DNA of 64,000 nucleotides, taken from positions 15,670,348 through 15,734,347 of the forward strand of contig NW_026262668.1 in assembly GCF_021869535.1 (NCBI RefSeq). Reading direction: 5' to 3'. Below, piece by piece: positions 23,750 through 33,820 of the stretch. Numbering within the stretch: the first letter of the stretch is position 1; each line of letters opens with the position of its first letter. This DNA comes from Mytilus californianus (lineage: Eukaryota > Mollusca > Bivalvia > Mytilida > Mytilidae). The translations under genes and the position numbers were made by a program. Under the pieces are notes generated by a model. The model made no database searches, was not told the DNA's origin, and worked only from the letters and a program-made list of their open reading frames with translations.

Positions 23750-24375
23750 GGTAAAATATGTCCGGGCGGACATATATTTCTAGTATAAAAAGTCCATGGT
23801 TACAGAATTTACTAGTATTTTTAGTCCGATGTTAGTAATTTATGTCTTATTTTCCTACGAATTCATATTACTAATATTCCTGGATAAAACGTCCATGTCC
23901 TTTTTTTATAGGAAAAAATATTCATGAATCAAATCATTTACATTTAAACAATGGAAATTTAAATGTTATGTTTTATATTGTTTAAGAGTTGTGTATCAAT
24001 TTTTTTAATAAAATTTATGTCCTCAGACTAATTTTCCTAGGAAATCATGTCCATATCATTAATATTCCTAGGTAAAAACGTCCATGTCCTTTATTCTAAA
24101 AGGACAATTTTAATGAAACAAATTATTTACATGTAAACAATGGAAATTCAATTTTTATGTTTTAATATTGTTAAAATAATTTTTATAATATAAAAATTAC
24201 TAGAAAAACAAGTCTTAGGACAATTTTTCCTAGGAAAATAAGTGCTAGACATATTTTACTAGCCGTGGACCTATTTTCCTAGGAAAATTTGTCCTGGGAC
24301 TTACATTCCTAGTAAAATATTGGTCATGGACTTTATTAACTAGGAAAAAAAGTTTGCAGACAAATTTTACTACCG
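23750..24375. repeat. Degenerate repeat field with CCTAGGAAAA and GTCC motifs
   Basis: Short motifs such as TTTTCCTAGGAAAA, ACTAGTA and GTCCATG...GGAC recur every 25-35 bp. On top of that a ~165-bp block is duplicated: TTCCTGGATAAAACGTCCATG near 23877 and TTCCTAGGTAAAAACGTCCATG near 24067, both continuing to ACAATGGAAATT. The motif is largely palindromic, so the field reads alike on both strands. Confidence 0.7.
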
Positions 24376-24607
24376 GACCAAATTTACTGAACATTACATT
24401 TACAGGGGAGGTAATATTTTGTCACTAGATTTCCTACTGCAGTCCTGTATATATAACATAAAAGACAGAGTACTGGTTTTATCCCTTTATGTTTTTTTTC
24501 TTCAAAATACTGATAACTAAAAATATTCCAATATACATAATATATATATGTCACTTCTTACTTCCTTCATAATTACTGGGATAATTGTTATTTGTTTACT
24601 TTAAAGA

Positions 24608-24659
24608 TATTTTTAGAGAACGTCTCGGGACAGTTACACGTAGATAACAATATTGCAAC
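24608..24659 (+). promoter_or_regulatory. Upstream block conserved with the neighbouring MIEAP paralogue
   Basis: TATTTTTAGA...TCTCG.GACAGT...ATATTGCAAC here is matched at 28679-28728, upstream of the second MIEAP-domain gene. The block lies ~510 bp before the first ATG and ~180 bp before the second. It may be a shared promoter element or 5' UTR left from the gene duplication. Confidence 0.5.
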
Positions 24660-25117
24660 CCTTGTTAATGACTTTTCAACAGAAAGTCATTGACTGTTTT
24701 ACAGGTGTTGTTCTCATTCACATTACGACGATTTGAATCATGTTTAAAAGTTTTACATTCTTTTTAAAAAAGAAGTGATATAAAACAATACAAAGTGACA
24801 AAGGAGTCCGAGTCGTATAAGAGTTGTTGATCCAATAATTTGACTTGATTTGTGGAAGTATGTTATGTAATAAGTGCCGTTGACATGAAATTTATGGATA
24901 CAAATATAAATAATTTCTATGAAAATATCTCAATGGAAGAAACAAACACAATGCATTTCAACGACAAAATGTTTGCCAAAATTCGGATTGGTACTGTCTT
25001 CACAGGAATTAAAATCGCGGCAAATCGTATTTCCGCATTAGTGACAACACATTGATTCTATCAGATAGAAAATGACTTAACATAAAGGGTGATGCAAACG
25101 ACTAAATTTACGTCAAT

Positions 25118-26326
25118 ATGACAGAGGAAATCAACAAATCACATGATAAAATGAGGTTGCAAGGGAGGAAAATAGATTACTCTGTGAAAGATTCGCAATC
25201 GCAATTGCAAGAGTCGATATCTGCTGAATTGCCAAGAGAACAATTCTTATATGAAACATTGAAGAAAGCAAGAAAACAACACAGCGAAGAGAAAGAAAAG
25301 CTTAATAAAGAATCAAAACGACTTAAAGAAGTTCAGAACGAAAGAGAAAATGACTTTGCTAAATTAGAAAAAAATTTCAGAGAGTTACGAGAAAACTATG
25401 AGATGTTACTTAGTGAAAGGAAAGAAAATAGATACAATCTGAAAGAGGAAGCTAAAGGATGTACTGTAAGTTCTGAGGGTTATGTAAATCTACTACAAAA
25501 GAGACTTCAACATAACGAGGTTGAAACTACTCGGATCCATTACCTCCTTAAGGAGAAAGAAGACATCATAACAAAATTAAGAACAGAAAAAGACGACCTT
25601 CAAACAAGGTTAAGTAGTGTTGCCGGTGAAAAACTGGTTAAAGGGAATCCGTCTATTACCGATCTTGGAGATCCAAATCGTCCAATGAAAATTGGTGAAA
25701 AATATGGAGAATTGTATGATAATGAATGGACAGATTCTATGGAATGCATAAATGATATAAAATCCTTCTACAGCGACAGTGAACACCCAGATTTTGAGGA
25801 AATACTCGTACTCCATCTTTGTAGACTGTTAAAAATTTGTTACCACGAATGCTTAGCACTAGCAGATGAACAGATAGATAAGATTGGCAAAACACTTGCA
25901 GAAACATTGTGTCTCAATGTCAGTTCTAGAGAAGATATATGCAATTTATCTCTTTGCAAAGATGTAGCAACACAGAGACGATTAAGGCATGAGCACTTTG
26001 CGAATTATCTGTTCAAAAATCAGATTATTGGCAAAACAGCGGTGAATGCCTGGGATTATGCATACAAAAGTGCAGACGTAATTGAGCTTCTAATGAAAAC
26101 ACAATTTTTTGAAAAATGTATCAACCTTTGTTGGTGTATGGTGATTCAGGATCCTATAATGTATTTAGATGAAGACATAAAGCCGGGCACATCAATTGAC
26201 AAGAATACATACAAGGAATTTGTTAAAAGCGGAAACAAAGTAAAATATGTTGTCTGGCCAGCATTATTTTTACACAAAGACGGACCGTTGCTTTACAAAG
26301 GAATCGTACAAGCATTCTGGCAGTAG
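25118..26326 (+). CDS. MIEAP C-terminal-domain protein with short coiled coil (402 aa, intronless)
   Basis: Residues ~38-170 are a highly charged coiled coil rich in Glu/Lys. From about residue 184 to the end lies a compact domain beginning GDPNRPMKIGEKYGELYDNE and including NEWTDSMECINDIKSFY, HLCRLLKICYHECL and a C-terminal KYVVWPALFLHKDGPLL. I assign this to the C-terminal domain of mitochondria-eating protein (MIEAP/SPATA18), which acts in mitochondrial quality control; the assignment is from pattern memory. The last ~235 residues are very similar to the gene at 28861-31206, but this copy lacks its B-box region. The whole frame is open without introns. The ATG at 25118 follows an in-frame stop-rich leader, so the start is plausible; a missed upstream exon is possible. 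Confidence 0.8.
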   Translation: MTEEINKSHDKMRLQGRKIDYSVKDSQSQLQESISAELPREQFLYETLKKARKQHSEEKEKLNKESKRLKEVQNERENDFAKLEKNFRELRENYEMLLSERKENRYNLKEEAKGCTVSSEGYVNLLQKRLQHNEVETTRIHYLLKEKEDIITKLRTEKDDLQTRLSSVAGEKLVKGNPSITDLGDPNRPMKIGEKYGELYDNEWTDSMECINDIKSFYSDSEHPDFEEILVLHLCRLLKICYHECLALADEQIDKIGKTLAETLCLNVSSREDICNLSLCKDVATQRRLRHEHFANYLFKNQIIGKTAVNAWDYAYKSADVIELLMKTQFFEKCINLCWCMVIQDPIMYLDEDIKPGTSIDKNTYKEFVKSGNKVKYVVWPALFLHKDGPLLYKGIVQAFWQ

Positions 26327-26600
26327 TTTAACATGTTATATGTCTACGAATGATTTAAAGAAAAATCACGATGAAAACTAGGTCTTTCATGGACAGATAT
26401 GTGAATAATGAAATCCTAGAAATGGAAAAGAACTGCACCGTCTTAACTATGATTTTTTTTATCAAGCTATATTTAACATGTCTCTCCAATTAATTAAAGA
26501 AATTGGTTGTCAAATGGTTGTCGGAATATAACATTGATACGTTTTGTTTGTTCGATAACTTGAATTTGATAGTTTGGTTAATCAGTTTGATTTTGTGGCA

Positions 26601-27225
26601 TCACAGATACATTTCGTGTAAAGGACAAGGAACGATATGGCCTGTTTTTGGCCCCCCTATTTTCTCATTTTTAAATTCTGTTTTGGAAAGCTACGTATTA
26701 TGTTAAAGTATTCCCTGAGGTTTGAAGTTTGTTTGGGTGAACTTGAAAACCACTAATTTTAGCAACTGGGTGAGATGAGGGGGGTAAACTTTCTGTTATT
26801 ATTCAAATATTGTAATTATTATTCACTTTGCAGGTGTTCCGTACAACGAATTTTTAGTTTTTAAGTGCCTGCGCCAACGTGACTCAGAATTTTTTTTATT
26901 CCAATGTCATGAGAACTGTTTTTGCTGTCTAAATCGCCTTAATTTTCTCCGGGTCACGTAGGCGCACGCTATTAAATTTTAAGAAACAATGGCCAAAAAT
27001 CGTAATTTTTCCTTCTTTTGGCGTTTTTGATGCCCTTTTACCCCCTCACCTCGCCCATTTTCTGAAATTAATGGTTTTGAAGTTCATCCGAACAAACTTC
27101 AAACCTAAGGGAATATTTTAACGTGAAAAGTAGCTTTCCAAAACAAAATTTGAAAAATAAGAAAATAGGGGGCCAAAAAACGGGCCTCATCGTACCTTGT
27201 CCTTTGTCGTACTGTAATCTGTACT
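26601..27225. repeat. Foldback element between the two MIEAP paralogues
   Basis: Two arms of about 200 bp are inverted imperfect copies. Left landmarks AAAGGACAAGGAACGAT, CTGAGGTTTGAAGTTTGTT and GGTGAGATGAGGGGG appear on the right as complements near 27190, 27095 and 27045. The spacer is about 200 bp. Non-coding. Confidence 0.8.
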
Positions 27226-27239
27226 TGCTGTCAATATTG

Positions 27240-27289
27240 TATCAGATGACCAGGTATGTTATTTACAGGGAATGCCTGGTCATCTGATA
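27240..27289. repeat. Perfect hairpin beside the foldback
   Basis: TATCAGATGACCAGG and its exact complement are separated by 20 nt. A 15-bp perfect stem right at the outer edge of the foldback element. Confidence 0.8.
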
Positions 27290-28678
27290 AGTAATAACTT
27301 ACAGGTATCTTTAAAAGGTCAATATCCATATAATGTTCAGTTTTGGGAGAAGTAGTAAACACAGAAATAAATTATTAATAAATGTCATGTTGCTGACTTG
27401 AAACCGGTACTTTTGTTTGTTAGGGAGAATCAACATTTGTAAGAAAAATCTTTATTGTATTTTAATTCAATATTAACCTTTTATACAACATTTCTCTCAT
27501 TAAAAAAAGAGGAGATGATACCAAGGGAGCAGTCAAAAACAATAAATGAAAAAAAAACACGAACAAAACCACGGCCAATAGAAACAAACGACAAAAGACG
27601 AACACAAATTCACAAAACACTATCAAAAAATCTAAAAACATGAATCCCACACCAAAAACATGGGTTGAACTCAGTTACTCCAGAAGGGTGAGTAATTCCT
27701 GCTCTTCTAGCGTCTTCTGTCATGCAGCTAGCGGTAAGTAAAGTTTCGGTGATTGGTCGCATACAGTGATGTTATAATCGAGAGAAAGAGGACGGGATTG
27801 AGGTTACGGATGAAGGTAAAAATCCAGATAAAAGCACTTTGGACGCACGAAACTTATAAACTGTTATTTTCGTTTAATAGACATAGGTCGATACCGCTGC
27901 TGGTGGACTATTAATCCCCGAGGATATAGTCAGCTCGGTAGTCAGTGCTTCGGTACTAACATAATTTACAACCAACTTTTCTTAAATTCTCATTTGATGA
28001 AATGAGAAATTTTACCGTAGAAAAGTTAGTCGTTTTTATGTATTTATACATCATTGGCTATAAAATGTTTTAAACGTCCCTATTGAAGTTAATTCAGATA
28101 AAATCTTCGGATGCACGAAATTTATAAAGTGTTCGTCAGTCATGCTGTAGCCTTTTATAGTTTATAATCATAGGTATTGGTTTCGCACGACCCATACTGG
28201 CTTACATCCTCGTTCTTTGGTATGTGGTGATTATTTTTTAAGGGGAAAGCTGAAAAAAATAAACATGCAATATTTTATTGAACCAAAGCAAAAAAGTGTC
28301 TAGTACATAATTTCCCGTGGAGACAATTTTCATTCAAAAGTCGTTTACTACAAATTCCTAGGTCATGGTCTATTATTTACAATATCACAAAGGCAACCGC
28401 ATTTGGAATATTAAAGAAATGTCAGAAAAAGGAAGTGGCATGATCAATGATATGTTTACCCTTCACATGTGACACTGGCTATATACCGAAAGAAAGAAGT
28501 AGCTTATACGTCATTTTGATCAAAAACTGAAAGATACTATCTGCAAAATCACATTCATGACATGTACCTTTCTAATATTGATATACACGTCGCCATTTCT
28601 TGCATATGCATATTTGTACTTTTGTTCCTACTCGTGACTTAAATTATCTACTATAGATATCTCTATTTTACTTAAAAT
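27290..28678. other. Intergenic stretch with dispersed repeat fragments
   Basis: No gene. At 27520-27790 there is a repeat also seen at 33050-33340 (landmarks ACAAAACACTA, then CC.GAAGG.TGA). In both places it is followed by a second repeat (GGACGCAC...TTATAAA.TGTT, at 27815-27880 and 33350-33410; weaker copies at 28090-28140 and 19890-19950). Confidence 0.5.
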
Positions 28679-28728
28679 TATTTTTAGACTTTATCTCGTG
28701 ACAGTCATACGATATTAATATTGCAACA
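28679..28728 (+). promoter_or_regulatory. Upstream block conserved with the first MIEAP paralogue
   Basis: Matches 24608-24659 upstream of the other paralogue, ending in ATATTGCAAC. See that entry. Confidence 0.5.
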
Positions 28729-28860
28729 TTTTAAAAAAAAACTTTTTTAACTGAACGAAATGGGTTTTTAAATGTATATGTTTCCTTTTACATAAAACGG
28801 TAATAGGAATAAAACATAATATATGCACTTTCTGTTTCACCAAGAAATTTATTAATCAAA

Positions 28861-31206
28861 ATGTCGAATAATTTCGAGACTTGTAATATGTGGGGGTCTA
28901 ATAATTTGATTCAGATTTGTGAGAACTGTAGGATTAAGTGCTGTGGTAAGTGCTTTGAACACCATGGTGGTAATGCATGTAAATATATCAAAGACAGTAA
29001 GTGTCATATCTGTGAAATTCACAGAGAACTACTTAATTCTTTGACCGGATATTGTTTTCAGTGTCAATATTTAATATGTGATTTATGTCGGACAATAGGA
29101 GATCATGATGATCATACAATCGTGGTATTAACGGAGGCTGTTTTTATCGTACAATCGGAACATATACATTATACAGAGAGTGATGAAAAACGTTCAATTG
29201 AAACAACTTCTGATACAAAGAAACTCCTAGAAACTTTAACTGACCAAATAGAAAATCAGTGTAAAAAAATAATTGATTGTATCTCATTGAAGAAACATAG
29301 ACTTCTATCAGAACTTAACGAACACAAACAGTCTCTAAAAGATTATGAAATAGAAAGGGAAAGAGACATACAAAGTGTCCGGGAAGTCATGTCGGAATTA
29401 AAATCGTCAAGAGCTGTATTTCCAATTATTTTTTTGCATAAATGGCAAAATTTTGCAAAACAAATGAATAAGCTTGAAAAAATTAAACCCGCTGATCGAC
29501 TAACCTTTCATTGTGGATTAATAAACAAATCAAATTTAGATGAACAGTTCGGCAAGTTACAAAATGTAGATCCGCAAAAGGACGTGAATGATCAAGAAGT
29601 TGACAAGTTAGTATCTGATGAATCACTAAAGATAAATAACACAGACATGGTTTCAAGACAATATCAAGAAATTCAAACACAGAATGAATCGTTGAAAAGG
29701 GAGGCATTGAGCCTAAAATCAGAACTAGAAACATTAAAAAATGAGAGAAATTACATGATACAACTGTCAGAGGAAACGTGCCAGTTTGTAAAAGACTACA
29801 ATAGTAAACTGGAAGATTGTTGTATACATGTAAATGAAAAAAATCTGCTCAAAAGATTTGGTAGTAGTCACATGGACTCGTATGCTGATAGAATGAATTA
29901 TATCATAAAACAATTCCAGATGCTAAAAGAGCATGGTATTCAAAACGAAAAGGGATTTTTGGAGCAGCTGAAAGGAATGGCTAAATTGACAAATGAATTG
30001 AATTCAGACATAAACCAAAAACAACATGAAATAAGGAAAATGAACAAGTTATTGAATGATCTACAGTCCAAGGAAAGGCGAATTTCTGAATTGGGAGTTA
30101 AAGAATCCGATGCAAGGAAAGGAGAGCAAAAGCTCTATGACACTAAAGATAAACTACAAATAGAACACAGTAAAGAAATAGAGTCCCTTAAAATCAAGCA
30201 TCAATCAGATCTGTTGAAACAAGTTCAAAACGAGAAGAATAGAAATGAAAAGGTGAATAGACAAACACAAGAAAAAATAATAAAACTACTCAAAGAAAAA
30301 GATGAGAATATCTTACAACTGAGAGGAGAAATTAAAGGCAGTCAAGCACGTTTTGATGATAACATCAATCATTTACAGCTGAAGCTGTACGAAGGCGAGA
30401 CTGAAATAATGCAACTCCGGCAGGTTCAGAAAGAGACACAAGAAAATATAAAAAAACTAATAACAGAAAAAGACGAACTTCAAACTCGGCTTAGTAGTGT
30501 TGCTGGGGAGAAACTTAGCAAGGGAAATCCCACTATTACCGATCTTGGAGATCCTAATCGTCCAATGAAAATTGGTGAAAAATATGGAGAATTGTATGAT
30601 AATGAATGGACAGATGCTATGGAATGCATCAATGACATAAAATCATTTTACAGCGACTGTGAACATCTAGATATAGAGGAAGTAATGGTACTTCATCTTT
30701 GTAGACTACTGAAAATGTGTTACAACGAATGTTTATCATTGGCAGATGAACAGATAGATAAAATTGGAAAAACAATTTCAGAAACTTTGTGTCTCAATGT
30801 TAATTCTAGAAGTGATTATTACAATTTACCCGCGTGCAAAGATGTAGTCGTACAAAGAAGACAGAAGTCTGACCACTTTGTGAATCATTTGCTTGCTAAT
30901 CAGATTATCGGCAAAACAGCTGTGCATGACTGGAATTATGCTTATAAAAGTGGAGACGTAATGAAGCGTCTAATGAAAATGCAATTTTTTGAAAAATGTG
31001 TAAGTCTTTGTTGGTGTATGGTGATTCAAGATCCCGTAATGTATTTAGATGCAGACATAACGCAAGGCACAACTTTCGACAAGAATACATACAAAGAATT
31101 TGTCAAGAGCGGAAACAAAGTAAAATATATTGTTTGGCCAGCACTTTTTCTACACAAAGACGGGCCTTTGCTTCATAAAGGAATCGTACAAGCGTATTGG
31201 CAATAA
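28861..31206 (+). CDS. B-box zinc finger, coiled coil and MIEAP C-terminal-domain fusion protein (781 aa, intronless)
   Basis: The N-terminus holds Cys/His clusters: a B-box1-like stretch (CENCRIKCCGKC, ~20-33) and a complete B-box type 2 (~54-88: CEIH, CFQC, CDLC and HDDH, giving C-x2-H, C-x2-C, C-x2-C, H-x2-H). Residues ~110-555 are long coiled-coil segments. From ~563 to 781 it carries the same domain as the gene at 25118-26326, starting GDPNRPMKIGEKYGELYDNE. No RING finger precedes the B-box in this frame, so it is TRIM-like without visible E3 activity; a RING on an upstream exon is possible. B-box plus coiled coil usually drives oligomerisation, and the MIEAP family acts at mitochondria; joining them here suggests a self-assembling scaffold, which is inference. 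Strong similarity to its neighbour from TEKDELQTRLSSVAGEKL onward shows local duplication. Confidence 0.85.
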   Translation: MSNNFETCNMWGSNNLIQICENCRIKCCGKCFEHHGGNACKYIKDSKCHICEIHRELLNSLTGYCFQCQYLICDLCRTIGDHDDHTIVVLTEAVFIVQSEHIHYTESDEKRSIETTSDTKKLLETLTDQIENQCKKIIDCISLKKHRLLSELNEHKQSLKDYEIERERDIQSVREVMSELKSSRAVFPIIFLHKWQNFAKQMNKLEKIKPADRLTFHCGLINKSNLDEQFGKLQNVDPQKDVNDQEVDKLVSDESLKINNTDMVSRQYQEIQTQNESLKREALSLKSELETLKNERNYMIQLSEETCQFVKDYNSKLEDCCIHVNEKNLLKRFGSSHMDSYADRMNYIIKQFQMLKEHGIQNEKGFLEQLKGMAKLTNELNSDINQKQHEIRKMNKLLNDLQSKERRISELGVKESDARKGEQKLYDTKDKLQIEHSKEIESLKIKHQSDLLKQVQNEKNRNEKVNRQTQEKIIKLLKEKDENILQLRGEIKGSQARFDDNINHLQLKLYEGETEIMQLRQVQKETQENIKKLITEKDELQTRLSSVAGEKLSKGNPTITDLGDPNRPMKIGEKYGELYDNEWTDAMECINDIKSFYSDCEHLDIEEVMVLHLCRLLKMCYNECLSLADEQIDKIGKTISETLCLNVNSRSDYYNLPACKDVVVQRRQKSDHFVNHLLANQIIGKTAVHDWNYAYKSGDVMKRLMKMQFFEKCVSLCWCMVIQDPVMYLDADITQGTTFDKNTYKEFVKSGNKVKYIVWPALFLHKDGPLLHKGIVQAYWQ

Positions 31207-32779
31207 TTTGATATTTGACGTGTTTTTGAATGATTGAAAGAAATTAAACGGAATAACAAGGTATCCAAAAGTTAACTGAATAAAACACAACCGGCGAAAT
31301 ATACCAAAGGGATAATGAACTGCATCATTTGAATACTGATTTTCCTAATTTGGTTTTTTATATGTTGAATTATTACTTAATACATAATGACATTTTCTGT
31401 TTAAATCTCTTCAGACATAACTAATTATAAACAAAAAATGTTATATTATATAATATCCAAAATAAAAACAACAATGATGTAAAAATAAACGCAAGAAGGT
31501 AAGGCGTTTCGTTTTATCGATGTGAATCATCCTCTGCTAGCGTGGTGTTTTGAAATATCATTCAACTTTTATATCAGGGGACTTATGAGTTATTTCTTCT
31601 ATACAATACTGATAGTTTCGTTGTATTTGTGTTATATTTTGTTCTTTTGTACGCAGCGTTTTATTGAAGTTCAAAATTGGCGTCACAGATACCTTTTAAA
31701 TTCCACTACTTTGTTCAGTGATATTTACTAACAAGAATAAGTAATCACAATCGTAATGAAGTAAGATATGTTTAATATGTCGATTGTCCATATACTACCC
31801 AATTTCAAGAAAAATCTGTTCAAGCGGGGTAATAATTGATAATTGTTTGTCAAATACTGGACTCGGTACAAACATTACATGAGGTCTTACCAAAACTCCA
31901 ACTTGAATGACAGTCATTTCAATTTATTTCATGTTTACCTTGAATTCAGCATTCTCCTCACTTCACTGAAATATATTGACTGGTACATCAGGCTGTATAG
32001 CGAAAGGTTGATTAAAGGTATCAAAAACTAGTTTACCCAACCATGTGGTCATGCATTTGTCCTAAGTCAAGAACCTCGTCAGTAGTTTTGCTTAATTATA
32101 ACTCACGTAATGTGTTTTATCCTGCTGGGAATTTAATATTAAGGGCTTGGATAGTCTGTCATAAATTTATTCCCACATTTTCTACGCTTGGGACGATTCG
32201 GAGCTTGACATTTTGTATATTTTTAGAAATTATATAATGATTTGTAATGTTTGTTTCTGTTTTGTGTCTTTTGATTGTTGACTAGTTTGTGATAATTTTA
32301 TATGTTGTTCATATAAACTACTAGTAAATCAAGGAATGTTCCCGACGTTCGTTATTTACCCAAAATTTACTATCTACGATAATGTACATTACAAGCATAG
32401 GAACAATTTTGATAACATCTATAATTGCTTCAATCCATGATACTCTCGTTTCATAGCAACAAGAAAAAACTCGAACCAAAATGATTCCTGCCAACGATTA
32501 GTTGAGATTATAGAAGATTGACTGACTGATTGATTGTTAGTTGCTGAACAGCAAGTGGAAAATGAATTAATAAAAGATACATTTTTAGGTAGATTCACCG
32601 AAGTAAAAGGACAAAATGAAAATAACACTTTATAAATTGTATGCATTCGAAGCGAATTTTTGGGTTAACCTTCATCAGGCATGTTCAAAGCCAAATGATG
32701 TATTAGAAGAGAAAACGTAAAGAACTATATGACCAAAAAGGTCATATTCAGCACGATTGGATGTTTTGTGGCGATTATT
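31207..32779. other. Intergenic stretch, no gene seen
   Basis: AT-rich, without supported exons. A dispersed fragment near 32590-32750 (landmark TATATGACCAAAAA.GTC) recurs at 49175-49330 inside the first claudin-like gene. Confidence 0.45.
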
Positions 32780-32975
32780 TTTTTATTGGTGGAGGACGCC
32801 GGAGTGCCCGAAGGGAACCACCGACCTTCGGTAGGAAAACTGACAATCCTAGTCAATTAAGATTGGAGTCGAACGCACCTGCATTGTGCGGAGTACAAAC
32901 TCACAATCCCAGTGTTGACAGACTAGTGATACAGTACTTGGACTACTTCGACCACCGAGGCCCGAGTACATATCA
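32780..32975 (-). mobile_element. Probable tRNA-derived SINE (reverse orientation)
   Basis: Read on the minus strand it begins GGGCCTCGGTGGTCGAAGTA, which fits a tRNA A-box (TGGTCGAAGTAG). About 45 bp later comes GAGTTTGTACTCC, a decayed B-box (8 of 11 positions of GGTTCGANTCC). A GC-richer body follows, ending near ACTCCGGCGTCCTCC. The layout (tRNA head, unrelated body) fits a SINE; both boxes look degenerate. Confidence 0.6.
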
Positions 32976-33044
32976 AGAGAATTTTGACTAATGCACACGA
33001 TGTAAATGACTTCTTTTACATATAGCTGGAGAAAGAGACGGAAG

Positions 33045-33077
33045 ATACCAAAAGGGAGATTAAAACTCATAAGTTAA

Positions 33078-33108
<31 letters not shown>

Positions 33109-33410
33109 CAAAATCCTAACAAAAAATGAAAACGATGAAAAGTCTACAAAACACTACATAAAAAACTAAAACTGAGCAACATGAACCGCACCAAAATCCT
33201 GGGTGATCTGAGGCTCCGGAAGGTGAAGCAGATCATGCTCCAAATTGGTCACATGTCATGTTTCTCAGGGAAGTGATAGTCGTGTTTAGTTATGTCACAA
33301 TCGAGGAAAAGAGTACGAGATGGTGCAACATATCCTTGATCTTCTGGTAAATCCAGAAAAGCGCGTCGGACGCACGCATACAATTTATAAAGTGCTGTTT
33401 TCGTTTTTTT
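33045..33410. repeat. Dispersed repeat copy containing a (GA)n microsatellite
   Basis: This is related to 27520-27880 (see that entry). A (GA)n run sits at about 33079-33106; a separate (CT)n run lies at about 33480-33499. Confidence 0.6.
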
Positions 33411-33820
33411 TTATATTTATAATATTTCTGTATCATAATGTGTATGTAAATCTCACTTTTGTAACTGTTTTGATATATTTTCTCTCTCTCTCTCTCTCAA
33501 ATGTGACATTGACGCAAAGACAATACATGGAAGTTTTTATTTCAGTAGGAAATTTATCTTAAATAGTATAGCATACCATTTAATTGTGTTTTAATTAATT
33601 GATACTGCATAATGAGTGCAACACGAATTAATTATACGAAAGTACAACAGTCCGCAACAACTAACTCATCTGAGAAATTAAAAAAAACAAACATTTACCT
33701 AACAAAACATGTTCCATATAGCCTTACTTCGTATTTATCATTATTTGATTGTTTATATAAAAAACTGTCTGTATTATCAGAAAACTGTTTTGTTCAAACT
33801 TGTCCGGTTCTATTTCATAT

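Noticed and set aside
24852-25055. Short frame just upstream of the first MIEAP-domain gene as its N-terminal exon
   Set aside because: No donor/acceptor pair in suitable phase and no resemblance to the B-box region of the paralogue.
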